This document shows, piece by piece, positions 57,122 to 64,000 of a DNA stretch of 64,000 nt; position 1 is the stretch's first letter, and each line of letters begins with the position of its first letter. Both the position numbers and the translations under genes were made by a program. Origin of the DNA: Gordonia hongkongensis (lineage in GTDB: Bacteria; Actinomycetota; Actinomycetes; Mycobacteriales; Mycobacteriaceae); assembly GCF_023078355.1 (NCBI RefSeq), contig NZ_CP095552.1:1-64000 (forward strand), in the 5' to 3' direction. The notes beneath the pieces are model-generated. The model saw nothing but the letters and a program-made list of their open reading frames with translations. It was not told the DNA's origin and did not search any database.

Positions 57122-59200
57122 TCAGGCGCTCCTCTCGATGATGATGTGGCCCACGGCGTCGACCGTGGCCTTCTGTCCGATGCCGACGATGGTCGTCGAG
57201 TCGAACTGCTGGACGATGGCCGGGCCCTCGAAGGTGTTGCCCGCCTTGAAGAGTGCGCGATCGTAGACGGGGGTGTCGACCCATTCCGGATCAGCCGAAT
57301 CGTTCTTCCAGAAGAGCGCGCGGGTGGTCTTCTTGATCGCGGCCGAGGCGTCCGCGTCGCCCTTCTCGATCTCGGCGATACGGATGTGCTCGACCGCGCC
57401 GACACCGGTCACGCGGATGTTGACCAGCTGGACCGGCTTGTCGTCGAAGCGCTGCGAGTAGGTGCGGCCGTGCACCTCGTGGAAGGTGGCCGCGGTCTGC
57501 TCCACCCAGTCGGCGGTGATGTCCCCGGCGGGTGCGGGCACCCGGAGTTCGTAACCCTGTCCGACATAACGGCAGTCGACGCTGCGCTCGAGGGTGATCG
57601 CGTCCTCGGCGATGCCGTCGGCCCGAAGCTGGGCCACGGCCTGCTCGGACAGCCGGTCCATCTCACGACGCAGCAGGTCGAGGTCGGGCTCGGCCGACGA
57701 GGTCCACACGGTGGTGGGGACCTCATAGCGGACGTCGGTGGTCAGCAGGCCGACCGCCGAGGTGATCCCGGGATGGCCAGGGACGATGACGCGTGGGATG
57801 CCCAGGTGCTCGGCGATCTGCCAGGCGTAGAGCGGCCCGGCGCCGCCCTCCGCGACCAGCGAGAACTCACGCGGGTCATAGCCTTTGCGGACCGAGTGCA
57901 GCGAGATGGCCTCGGTCATCGAATGGGCGAGGATCTGGAAGATGCCCATGGCGGCATGCTCGAGATCGGCGCCGAGCTTGTCGGCGATGTGGGTCCTGAC
58001 CGCCTCGGTGGCGAGCTCCGGCTTGACCTCCATGGTTCCCGACAGGAAGCTGTCGGCGCCCAGCCAGCCCATGACCACCATCGCGTCGGTGGATGTGGGC
58101 TCGGTGCCGCCGCGGTTGTAGCAGGCCGGTCCGGGCATCGCGCCCGCGCTGCGCGGCCCGACGCGGAACATGCCGCCCTCGTCGATGCTGGCGATCGAGC
58201 CGCCGCCGGCGCCGATGGTGTCGACCTCGGCCATCGGGACCATCGCGTGGTAGTCGCCGATGCGGGTGTCGAGCAGGTGCTTCATGCGGAGCTTGCCGTC
58301 AGGCGCGACGCCGATGTCGGCGGAGGTGCCGCCGACGTCGAGGGTGATGACGCTCGGATAGCCCGACGCCTTGCCGATGAAGCAGCCGCCGAGCAGACCT
58401 GCGACGACGCCGCTGGTCAGGAGCGAGACGGGCACCTCGCTCGCGCTGCGGGAGGTGACCAGTCCGCCGGCGGAGGTCATCAGGTGGACGTCCTCGCCCA
58501 CCTGGGCGGCCTTCGCCTTGCCGGCCAGGTTCTCGATGTAGCGCGAGGTCTTGGGACCGACGAAGGCGTTGAGAGCCGTTGTGGAGAACCGCTCGTACTC
58601 GCGGTACTGGGACGCGACGTCGCTGGAGAGCGAGACGAACACGCCGGGGTACTCCTCGGCGATGATCTCGCGGACGCGACGCTCGTGCGTCGGGTTGCGG
58701 TAGGCGTGCAGGAACGCAACCGCGATGGCCTCGACGCCGCGCTCACGGAGCAGCGCGACCTCGCGTCGGACGGCGTCCTCGTCGAGCGGGGTCAACACGT
58801 TGCCGGCCGCATCCATCCGCTCGGCCACGGTCCGCCGGTTGCGGCGGGGCACGAGTTGCCACTTCTGCCAGGGCAGATCCTGATAGTTGGAGTAGTTCAG
58901 GGGGCGCTTCTTACGCGCGATGTGCAGGAGGTCCCGGAACCCGTCGGTGGTGATCATGCCGACGTCGCTGCCGTTGTGCTCGAGCACGATGTTGGTGGCC
59001 ACGGTGGTGCCGTGGAAGAACATCTCGATGTCCGCGACGTCGATACCCGCGCGTTCGGCGAGCACCCCGATCCCGTCCATCGTGCCGATCGAGGGATCGT
59101 GGTTGGTCGACGGCGTCTTGTGCACCGTGACCGTCCCGTCGTCGTCCCACAGGACCAGGTCGGTGAACGTGCCGCCCACATCCACGCCGATTCGCTTCAT
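57122..59200 (-). CDS. hyuA: Hydantoinase A/oxoprolinase-family ATPase subunit (HyuA)
   Basis: A 692-residue HyuA-type subunit with an ASKHA-like ATPase opening MKRIGVDVGGTFTDLVLWDD and the N-terminal Hydant_A_N domain, MFFHGTTVATNIVLEHNGSD, then the central hydantoinase A domain with VITLDVGGTSADIGVAPDG and GAGGGSIASIDEGG. ATG 59200 is preceded by GAGGAAGCG. It is the first gene of the minus-strand set, divergent from the MaoC operon across a 258-base region. Confidence 0.94.
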   Translation of the reverse strand: MKRIGVDVGGTFTDLVLWDDDGTVTVHKTPSTNHDPSIGTMDGIGVLAERAGIDVADIEMFFHGTTVATNIVLEHNGSDVGMITTDGFRDLLHIARKKRPLNYSNYQDLPWQKWQLVPRRNRRTVAERMDAAGNVLTPLDEDAVRREVALLRERGVEAIAVAFLHAYRNPTHERRVREIIAEEYPGVFVSLSSDVASQYREYERFSTTALNAFVGPKTSRYIENLAGKAKAAQVGEDVHLMTSAGGLVTSRSASEVPVSLLTSGVVAGLLGGCFIGKASGYPSVITLDVGGTSADIGVAPDGKLRMKHLLDTRIGDYHAMVPMAEVDTIGAGGGSIASIDEGGMFRVGPRSAGAMPGPACYNRGGTEPTSTDAMVVMGWLGADSFLSGTMEVKPELATEAVRTHIADKLGADLEHAAMGIFQILAHSMTEAISLHSVRKGYDPREFSLVAEGGAGPLYAWQIAEHLGIPRVIVPGHPGITSAVGLLTTDVRYEVPTTVWTSSAEPDLDLLRREMDRLSEQAVAQLRADGIAEDAITLERSVDCRYVGQGYELRVPAPAGDITADWVEQTAATFHEVHGRTYSQRFDDKPVQLVNIRVTGVGAVEHIRIAEIEKGDADASAAIKKTTRALFWKNDSADPEWVDTPVYDRALFKAGNTFEGPAIVQQFDSTTIVGIGQKATVDAVGHIIIERSA

Positions 59201-59458
59201 CGAAACTCGCTTCCTCTTTTCATGCTGTCACCCGGGGCGGGGCGGTGTGGCCGCCGACGATGACCGGAGTGATCTGAGCCATAGATGCGCTCGGGAGCAT
59301 CATGCAATACATCCGATGGTTTCGGCAACACTTAGGACGAATCTCAGCGAACGACCAGGAAGTAGGACACCTTGACGGCATAAAAATCAGAGGTTTATGG
59401 TGGGCCGCGTCACGGTGTCAGCCCGTTCTGCACGACGCCGCACCCCTCAGGAGGACCA
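59201..59458. promoter_or_regulatory. Divergent promoter region of the Hyu and CoA operons
   Basis: A 258-base gap with a -35-like TTGACG (59372-59377) and TATGGT (59396-59401), 18 bases apart, directed at the MaoC operon. Two candidate operator elements: the inverted repeat GATGC-N8-GCATC at 59284-59301, and the near-palindrome ATGCAATACAT at 59302-59312, which resembles FadR-type GntR sites. It is the natural binding place for the GntR regulator at 53252. Confidence 0.5.
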
Positions 59459-60016
59459 TTGACCACCCATCCCGCCACGCTCGGACGCTTCTTCGAGGAC
59501 TACGTCGTGGGCGACGTCTACCAACACCCGATGGGCCGCACCATCACCGACACCGACAACGCATGGATCACGTGCCTGTCGATGAACACCAACCAGAACC
59601 ACTTCAATGAGCACCTGGCCGCGACGAACCCCATCACCGACGGCAAGGTCATCGTGAACTCGGGCTTGACCATCGCCCTGGTGCTCGGACTCTCGGTCAT
59701 CGACATGAGCCAGAACGCGGTGGCCAACCTGCAGTTCACCGACGTCAAGCTGGCCCACCCGGTGTACGTCGGCGACACCATCTACGCCGAGAGCATCTGC
59801 ACCGACCTGCGTCTGTCGAAGTCGCGCCCCTACGCGGGGATCGTGTCGATGGTCACGCGCGGGGTCAACCAGGACGGTGAGGTCGTCATCTCCTGGAAGC
59901 GTTCGGTGATGGTCGCGACCCGCGAGAGCGGCATCGGCCAGAACTACTTCCCCGAGGTCAAGGCGCCGGCGCTCACCGAACTGACCGCCGGCAGCGCTAC
60001 GGAGGCCGTCCGATGA
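59459..60016 (+). CDS. MaoC-family hydratase
   Basis: A 185-residue hot-dog-fold protein of the MaoC family, which hydrates enoyl-CoA esters. It opens LGRFFEDYVVGDVYQHPMGR, has TITDTDNAWITCLSMNTNQN and HFNEHLA, where the usual catalytic Asp is Asn43 and the His is His48, as in some mycobacterial MaoC proteins next to CitE lyases. TTG 59459 is the start, behind a perfect AGGAGG. Its stop overlaps the CoA-transferase ATG. Itaconyl- or mesaconyl-CoA hydration is a possible role, inferred from the CitE partner. Confidence 0.88.
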   Translation: MTTHPATLGRFFEDYVVGDVYQHPMGRTITDTDNAWITCLSMNTNQNHFNEHLAATNPITDGKVIVNSGLTIALVLGLSVIDMSQNAVANLQFTDVKLAHPVYVGDTIYAESICTDLRLSKSRPYAGIVSMVTRGVNQDGEVVISWKRSVMVATRESGIGQNYFPEVKAPALTELTAGSATEAVR

Positions 60017-61227
60017 GGCCGCTCGAGGACGTCCGGATCATCGCGATCGAGCAGTACGGCGCGGGCCCGTTCGGCAGCGTCCACCTCGCCGATCTCGGTG
60101 CCGATGTGCTCAAGATCGAAGAACCGAAGTCCGGCGGCGACGTCGGACGCTACGTCCCGCCGTACAACTCCGGCGAGGACTCACTGTTCTTCGAGACCTT
60201 CAACCGCAACAAGCGCAGCCTCTCTCTCGACCTCGGAACACCCGGCGGGCGCGGGGTTTTCGAGGATCTGGTGCGGACCAGCGACGCGGTGTACTCGAAT
60301 CTGCGCGGCGACGTCCCGGCGAAGATGAAGATCACCTACGACGATCTCAAGCATTTGAACCCGGCGATCGTGTGCTGCAGTCTCACCGGCTTCGGCATGA
60401 CGGGGCCGCGGGCGAAACAGCCCGGCTACGACTACATCCTGCAGGGCCTTGCGGGCTGGATGGACCTCACCGGTGACCCGGACGGACCGCCCACCAAATC
60501 CGGTCTGTCCCTTGTGGATTTCTCCGGCGGGTTCGTCGCCGCCCTGAGTCTGCTGGCCGGTCTGCACGCCGCACGACGCGACGGGGTCGGCGGTGACTGC
60601 GACGTCTCGCTGTACGACACCGCGGTCTCGATGCTCACCTACCCGGCGGCCTGGCACCTCAACGCCGGATACCGTCCCGGCCGGACCAAGAACTCCGCTC
60701 ATCCCTCGCTCGTCCCGTTCCAGGCGTTCGAGGCCGCCGACGGCTGGTTCGTCGTCGGCTGTGCCAAGGAGAAGTTCTGGGTGCGTCTCGCCGAGGCGAT
60801 CGGCCTGGCCGAGCTGCTCGATGACCCGCGGTTCACCGACTTCGCCGCACGCGGTCAGCACAAGGACGAGCTACTCCCGTTGCTGGAGAAGCGGTTTGCC
60901 GAGGGCACCGTCGAACACTGGGTGGACGTGCTCACCACTGCGGGCGTGCCGACCGGACCGATCAACGACGTCGAGCAGGCTCTCACCGAGGAGCACACGC
61001 TCGCACGCGGACTCATCGCGACGACCGAACACGAGGTGTGGGGTGAGGTCCGCCAGGTCACGTCACCGGTGCGCTTCGGCGCCGAGCAACCCGAGTATCG
61101 TCGGGCACCACATCGTAACGAGAACTTCGACGAGGTGATGACCCTGCTGGGATACAGCGCGGACGACATCCGGGACCTCGTCGACGGCGGTGCGTTCGGT
61201 GCCGTCGCCCAACAGGCCAAGCCGTGA
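60013..61227 (+). CDS. Class III (CaiB/BaiF) CoA-transferase
   Basis: A 404-residue family III CoA-transferase. Motifs include RPLEDVRIIAIEQYGAGPFG, DLGADVLKIEEP, NRNKRSLSLDL, and the catalytic Asp169 in SLVDFSGGFV. It would activate a carboxylic acid with CoA from a donor such as succinyl-CoA. ATG 60013 overlaps the MaoC stop by 4 bases, and its own stop overlaps the next gene, so it is the second gene of a coupled operon. Confidence 0.94.
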   Translation: MRPLEDVRIIAIEQYGAGPFGSVHLADLGADVLKIEEPKSGGDVGRYVPPYNSGEDSLFFETFNRNKRSLSLDLGTPGGRGVFEDLVRTSDAVYSNLRGDVPAKMKITYDDLKHLNPAIVCCSLTGFGMTGPRAKQPGYDYILQGLAGWMDLTGDPDGPPTKSGLSLVDFSGGFVAALSLLAGLHAARRDGVGGDCDVSLYDTAVSMLTYPAAWHLNAGYRPGRTKNSAHPSLVPFQAFEAADGWFVVGCAKEKFWVRLAEAIGLAELLDDPRFTDFAARGQHKDELLPLLEKRFAEGTVEHWVDVLTTAGVPTGPINDVEQALTEEHTLARGLIATTEHEVWGEVRQVTSPVRFGAEQPEYRRAPHRNENFDEVMTLLGYSADDIRDLVDGGAFGAVAQQAKP

Positions 61228-62606
61228 CCGCCCGCCGGCTCGCGAGCTGGGCTGCCGGCCTGAGCGTCGACGCCATACCCGAGAACACCCGCCGCGCTGC
61301 GCTCCGGCATCTGCTCGACGGCCTCGGCAACGGCATCGGTGCCCGCCGGCGCGATCAGGGCGGTCCGGGCCTGACGGTGGCGCGCGGACTCGGCGGTCCG
61401 GCGCAGGCGCATCCGCTCGGGGACTCCGAGGCCATCTCCGCCCCGGCGGCGGCCTTCGCCAACGGTGTCCTGATGCACGCGCTCGACTTCGACGACACGC
61501 ACGCCGGCGCTCTCGTGCATCCGACGACCGTTGTGGCGCCCGCGGTTCTCGCGGTCGCCGAAGAGGTCGGCGCCACCGGAGCGCAGGCGGTGACCGCACT
61601 GGTCGCCGGGCTCGAGGTCGCGTGTCGCCTGGGTGCGGCGGCTCCGCACGGGTTCCATGCCCGGGGCCTGCACGCGACCGCAGTGGTCGGACCCCTCGCC
61701 GGGGCCGTGGCCGCCGGACTCCTCTACGGTGCCGACGCCGACGTGCTCACCGATGCGATCGGTATCGCGGCGTCGTCGTCGGGCGGGTTGCTGGAGTTCC
61801 TCGACACCGGCGCCAACACCAAGACCCTGCATCCGGGCAACGCCGGGTTCAGTGGCGTCCTGGCCGCGCGGCTGGCCATGGCCGGCGCCAGCGGCCCCGA
61901 GTCGGTGCTCGAGGGCAGGCGCGGGCTCTACCGCGCGCTCGCCGACCGTGACATCGATCCGGATGCGATCGTCGCCGAGCTCGGAACCCGCTGGGAGAGT
62001 GCGACTATCGGCATCAAACCATATCCGAGCTGCCAGCTCATGCACGCCACGCTCGACGCCGTCTCCGCGGCGCTCGACGCCGCAGGTGCGCAGGGACTCG
62101 ATGTCACTCCGGCGCGCATCGCCGCGATCACCGCCGACGTCCATCCGGACAGCCTGGAAATCGTGTGCGGGCCGGGGACCGGCACCCGGGCGCCGCGCAG
62201 CGTCTACGACGCGAAGTTCGACCTGCCCTGGAGCGTCGCCGCGCTCGTCCATGACGGAGCGGTGACCGTGGACACCTACACCGAGAGCTCGATCGCGCGT
62301 GCCGAGGTAGCCACGACCGCCGGCCTCGTCGAGGTCGTTTCCGTACCCGATGACCGCCCGGCCGCCGATGCTGCCGGCCGGGCGGTCATCACCTTCGACG
62401 ACGGCAGTCGGATCGTCGGCGAGGTGCCGTGCAGCCGCGGGACGTCGGGACAGCCCATGGACGACGCCGCGGTCGCCGAGAAGTTCCGGGGCAACACCGG
62501 TGGGGGCGACGATACGGAAGCCCTCGTGCACGCGGTGTTCGCTCTGGGCGACGCACCGTCCGTCCGGCCGATCCTGACGCTCGCGGCGACCGTCGTCGCC
62601 GGCTGA
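61224..62606 (+). CDS. MmgE/PrpD-family protein
   Basis: A 460-residue member of the MmgE/PrpD family, which includes 2-methylcitrate dehydratase and cis-aconitate decarboxylase. The helical N-terminal domain has FANGVLMHALDFDDTHAGAL, then HATAVVGPLAGAVAAG and GIKPYPSCQLMHATLDAV. GTG 61224 overlaps the CoA-transferase stop by 4 bases. Its reaction in this pathway (dehydration, decarboxylation or isomerisation of a branched acid) is not evident. Confidence 0.92.
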   Translation: MTARRLASWAAGLSVDAIPENTRRAALRHLLDGLGNGIGARRRDQGGPGLTVARGLGGPAQAHPLGDSEAISAPAAAFANGVLMHALDFDDTHAGALVHPTTVVAPAVLAVAEEVGATGAQAVTALVAGLEVACRLGAAAPHGFHARGLHATAVVGPLAGAVAAGLLYGADADVLTDAIGIAASSSGGLLEFLDTGANTKTLHPGNAGFSGVLAARLAMAGASGPESVLEGRRGLYRALADRDIDPDAIVAELGTRWESATIGIKPYPSCQLMHATLDAVSAALDAAGAQGLDVTPARIAAITADVHPDSLEIVCGPGTGTRAPRSVYDAKFDLPWSVAALVHDGAVTVDTYTESSIARAEVATTAGLVEVVSVPDDRPAADAAGRAVITFDDGSRIVGEVPCSRGTSGQPMDDAAVAEKFRGNTGGGDDTEALVHAVFALGDAPSVRPILTLAATVVAG

Positions 62607-62654
62607 GCTCGCCCCGCCGCGCACCTTCCTCCCACTCGAATCAAGGATCACACA

Positions 62655-63818
62655 ATGGATTTCAGCTTCAACGAAGAGCAGCGTGACTTCCGGGCGGCCC
62701 TGCGTCAGCTCGTCGACAAGGAGATCATCCCGGTCGCGAACGAATGGGAACGCACCGGCCGGTATCCCACCGAGATCGTCGACCGGTTGCGTGAGATGGG
62801 CTTGTTCGGGATCACCACACCGGAGGAGTTCGGCGGGCTCGAACTCGACATGGTGTCGTTCACCCTGGTCTACGAAGAACTCGCGCGCGGGTGGATGGGC
62901 ATCGCAGGAATCCTCGGCAGCCACAACCTGGCCTGCTGGATGATCGCTCGCCACGGCACCGATGAGCAGAAGGCGCAGTGGCTGCCCCGGCTGGCGAGCG
63001 GCGAATGCCGCACCGGTATCGGCCTCACCGAACCGGGTGCCGGAACCGATCTGCAGGGCATCAAGACGACCGCCACCAAGGACGGTGACGACTACGTCGT
63101 CCGCGGCACCAAGACCTGGATCACCAATGCACGCCATGCGAACGTGCTTCCGGTACTGGTGAAGACCGATCCGTCGACCACCCCGGCGCACAAGGGGATG
63201 AGCATTCTGCTGGTGGACACGACCACGCCCGGCTTCGAGGTCCAGCGCGACCTGGGCAAGCTCGGATACAAGGGCACCGAGTCGTGCGAGATCTTCCTCG
63301 ACGAGGTGCGTGTCCCACAGTCGACGTTGCTCGGCGGCGTCGAGGGCCGCGGTATGCAGCAGGCGCTGTCGGGCCTCGAGATCGGGCGTCTCAACATCGC
63401 CGGACGCAGTGTCGGCATCGCCCAGGCGTCCTACGATGCGGCGCTGAACTACTCGCGGGAGCGGACCGCGTTCGGCAAACCGATCTCGGACTTCCAGGCA
63501 ATCCAGCTCAAGCTCGCCGACATCGCCACCCAGCTGCAGGCCGCCCGCCTGATGACGTACTGGGCTGCGGCCAAAGCGGATTCGGGTGCCCGTGTCGACG
63601 GCGAGGCCGGGATGGCCAAGTACTTCGCGTCGGAGACCGCGATCACCGCGAGTCTCGAGGCGATGCGCATCCACGGCGGCTACGGCTACTCGACCGAGTT
63701 CAACGTCGAGCGCTACTACCGGGACGCCCCGTTGATGTCGATCGGTGAGGGCACCAACGACATCATGCGGACGGTCATCGCCAAGGCACTGGTCAACGGC
63801 ACCGTCACCGTCGGATGA
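62655..63818 (+). CDS. Acyl-CoA dehydrogenase
   Basis: A 387-residue flavoprotein that makes an alpha,beta-double bond in an acyl-CoA. Signature segments: GIGLTEPGAGTDLQGIKTTA, KTWITNARHANV, SRERTAFGKPISDFQAIQLK, and the catalytic Glu in SIGEGTNDIMRTVIAK. ATG 62655 follows 48 bases after the MmgE/PrpD gene with AAGGA upstream. It resembles short-branched-chain enzymes next to MaoC and CitE in mycobacteria (FadE19 region). Its stop overlaps the next start. Confidence 0.94.
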   Translation: MDFSFNEEQRDFRAALRQLVDKEIIPVANEWERTGRYPTEIVDRLREMGLFGITTPEEFGGLELDMVSFTLVYEELARGWMGIAGILGSHNLACWMIARHGTDEQKAQWLPRLASGECRTGIGLTEPGAGTDLQGIKTTATKDGDDYVVRGTKTWITNARHANVLPVLVKTDPSTTPAHKGMSILLVDTTTPGFEVQRDLGKLGYKGTESCEIFLDEVRVPQSTLLGGVEGRGMQQALSGLEIGRLNIAGRSVGIAQASYDAALNYSRERTAFGKPISDFQAIQLKLADIATQLQAARLMTYWAAAKADSGARVDGEAGMAKYFASETAITASLEAMRIHGGYGYSTEFNVERYYRDAPLMSIGEGTNDIMRTVIAKALVNGTVTVG

Positions 63819-64000
63819 GTTCCGAGCTGATCTTCCTGTACGTTCCGGGAGACCGGCCCGAGCGGTTCGACAAGGCGACCGGCTCGGGTGCCGACGCGGT
63901 CGTCCTCGACCTCGAGGACGCGGTTCCGTTGTCGGGCAAGGATACTGCGCGCATCGCGGTGGGCGAGTGGCTGGCGAGCCCGGCTCGCCCGTCCGTTCCT
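63815..64000 (+). CDS. CitE/HpcH-family lyase, cut by window end
   Basis: A partial gene, 62 codons visible. It opens MSSELIFLYVPGDRPERFDK and continues ADAVVLDLEDAVPLSGKD, the classic N-terminus of CitE/HpcH-HpaI aldolase-type CoA lyases (metal-binding residues lie further on). ATG 63815 overlaps the dehydrogenase stop by 4 bases. Relatives cleave citramalyl-CoA or beta-methylmalyl-CoA, giving the likely last step of the operon. Confidence 0.85.
   Translation, partial: MSSELIFLYVPGDRPERFDKATGSGADAVVLDLEDAVPLSGKDTARIAVGEWLASPARPSVP

Overview
The window opens at the first base of dnaA and follows the conserved origin-proximal gene order of mycolic-acid actinobacteria (Mycobacteriales): dnaA, oriC, dnaN, recF, DUF721, gyrB, gyrA, DUF3566, tRNA-Ile, tRNA-Ala; then ppiA, a PH-domain protein, crgA, trpG/pabA, the pknB-pknA-pbpA-rodA-pstP-fhaB operon, fhaA and tRNA-Leu. 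GC content is high throughout, GTG/TTG starts are common, and the layout matches Mycobacterium and Gordonia. I favour Gordonia or a close relative; this is inference from gene order and protein style, with no database search.

Region by region. 1-11.4 kb is the replication and topoisomerase core with the origin. 11.4-13.3 kb, directly after tRNA-Ala, is a decayed accessory patch: an AlbA_2-type ATPase gene split by a frameshift and a remnant of an XRE-cupin regulator. 13.3-16.9 kb carries metabolic and regulatory genes, including a TetR gene with a clear repeat array and an orphan Ser/Thr kinase. 16.9-19.6 kb is a zinc-starvation module: a CobW-like (probable MRF) protein and L31 on one strand, and zinc-independent L28, L33, S14 and S18 on the other, around two matching Zur-like boxes. 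19.7-24.6 kb holds a DJ-1 protein, an SDR with a coupled small acidic protein, an MFS pump and Pro-rich membrane proteins. 24.7-38.2 kb is the conserved cell-division, kinase and peptidoglycan block.

38.5-46.2 kb, immediately after tRNA-Leu, is an island with a complete type I restriction-modification system (hsdM-hsdS-hsdR) and an overlapping two-gene unit encoding a two-helix membrane protein with a GAF-like domain plus a 64-residue partner. 46.6-50.3 kb holds small redox and hypothetical genes, a palindromic repeat element and a broken DUF72 gene. 50.3-52.6 kb is a nitric-oxide module: an NsrR-type Rrf2 regulator with three spaced cysteines and a palindromic operator, flavohaemoglobin, and an overlapping four-helix membrane protein.

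53.2-64 kb is a catabolic locus. A GntR regulator and a minus-strand operon for ATP-dependent hydantoinase/oxoprolinase subunits (HyuA, HyuB) and an amidase lie back to back with a plus-strand, translationally coupled set: MaoC hydratase, class III CoA-transferase, MmgE/PrpD, acyl-CoA dehydrogenase and a CitE/HpcH lyase cut by the window end. The combination suggests opening of a cyclic amide or imide, deamidation, CoA activation, hydration and lyase cleavage of a branched dicarboxylate. The substrate cannot be read from the sequence.

The least explained items are the two-helix/GAF pair beside the restriction system, the Hyu-amidase plus CoA-route locus, and the palindromic repeat family at about 23.1, 48.3 and 52.6 kb.
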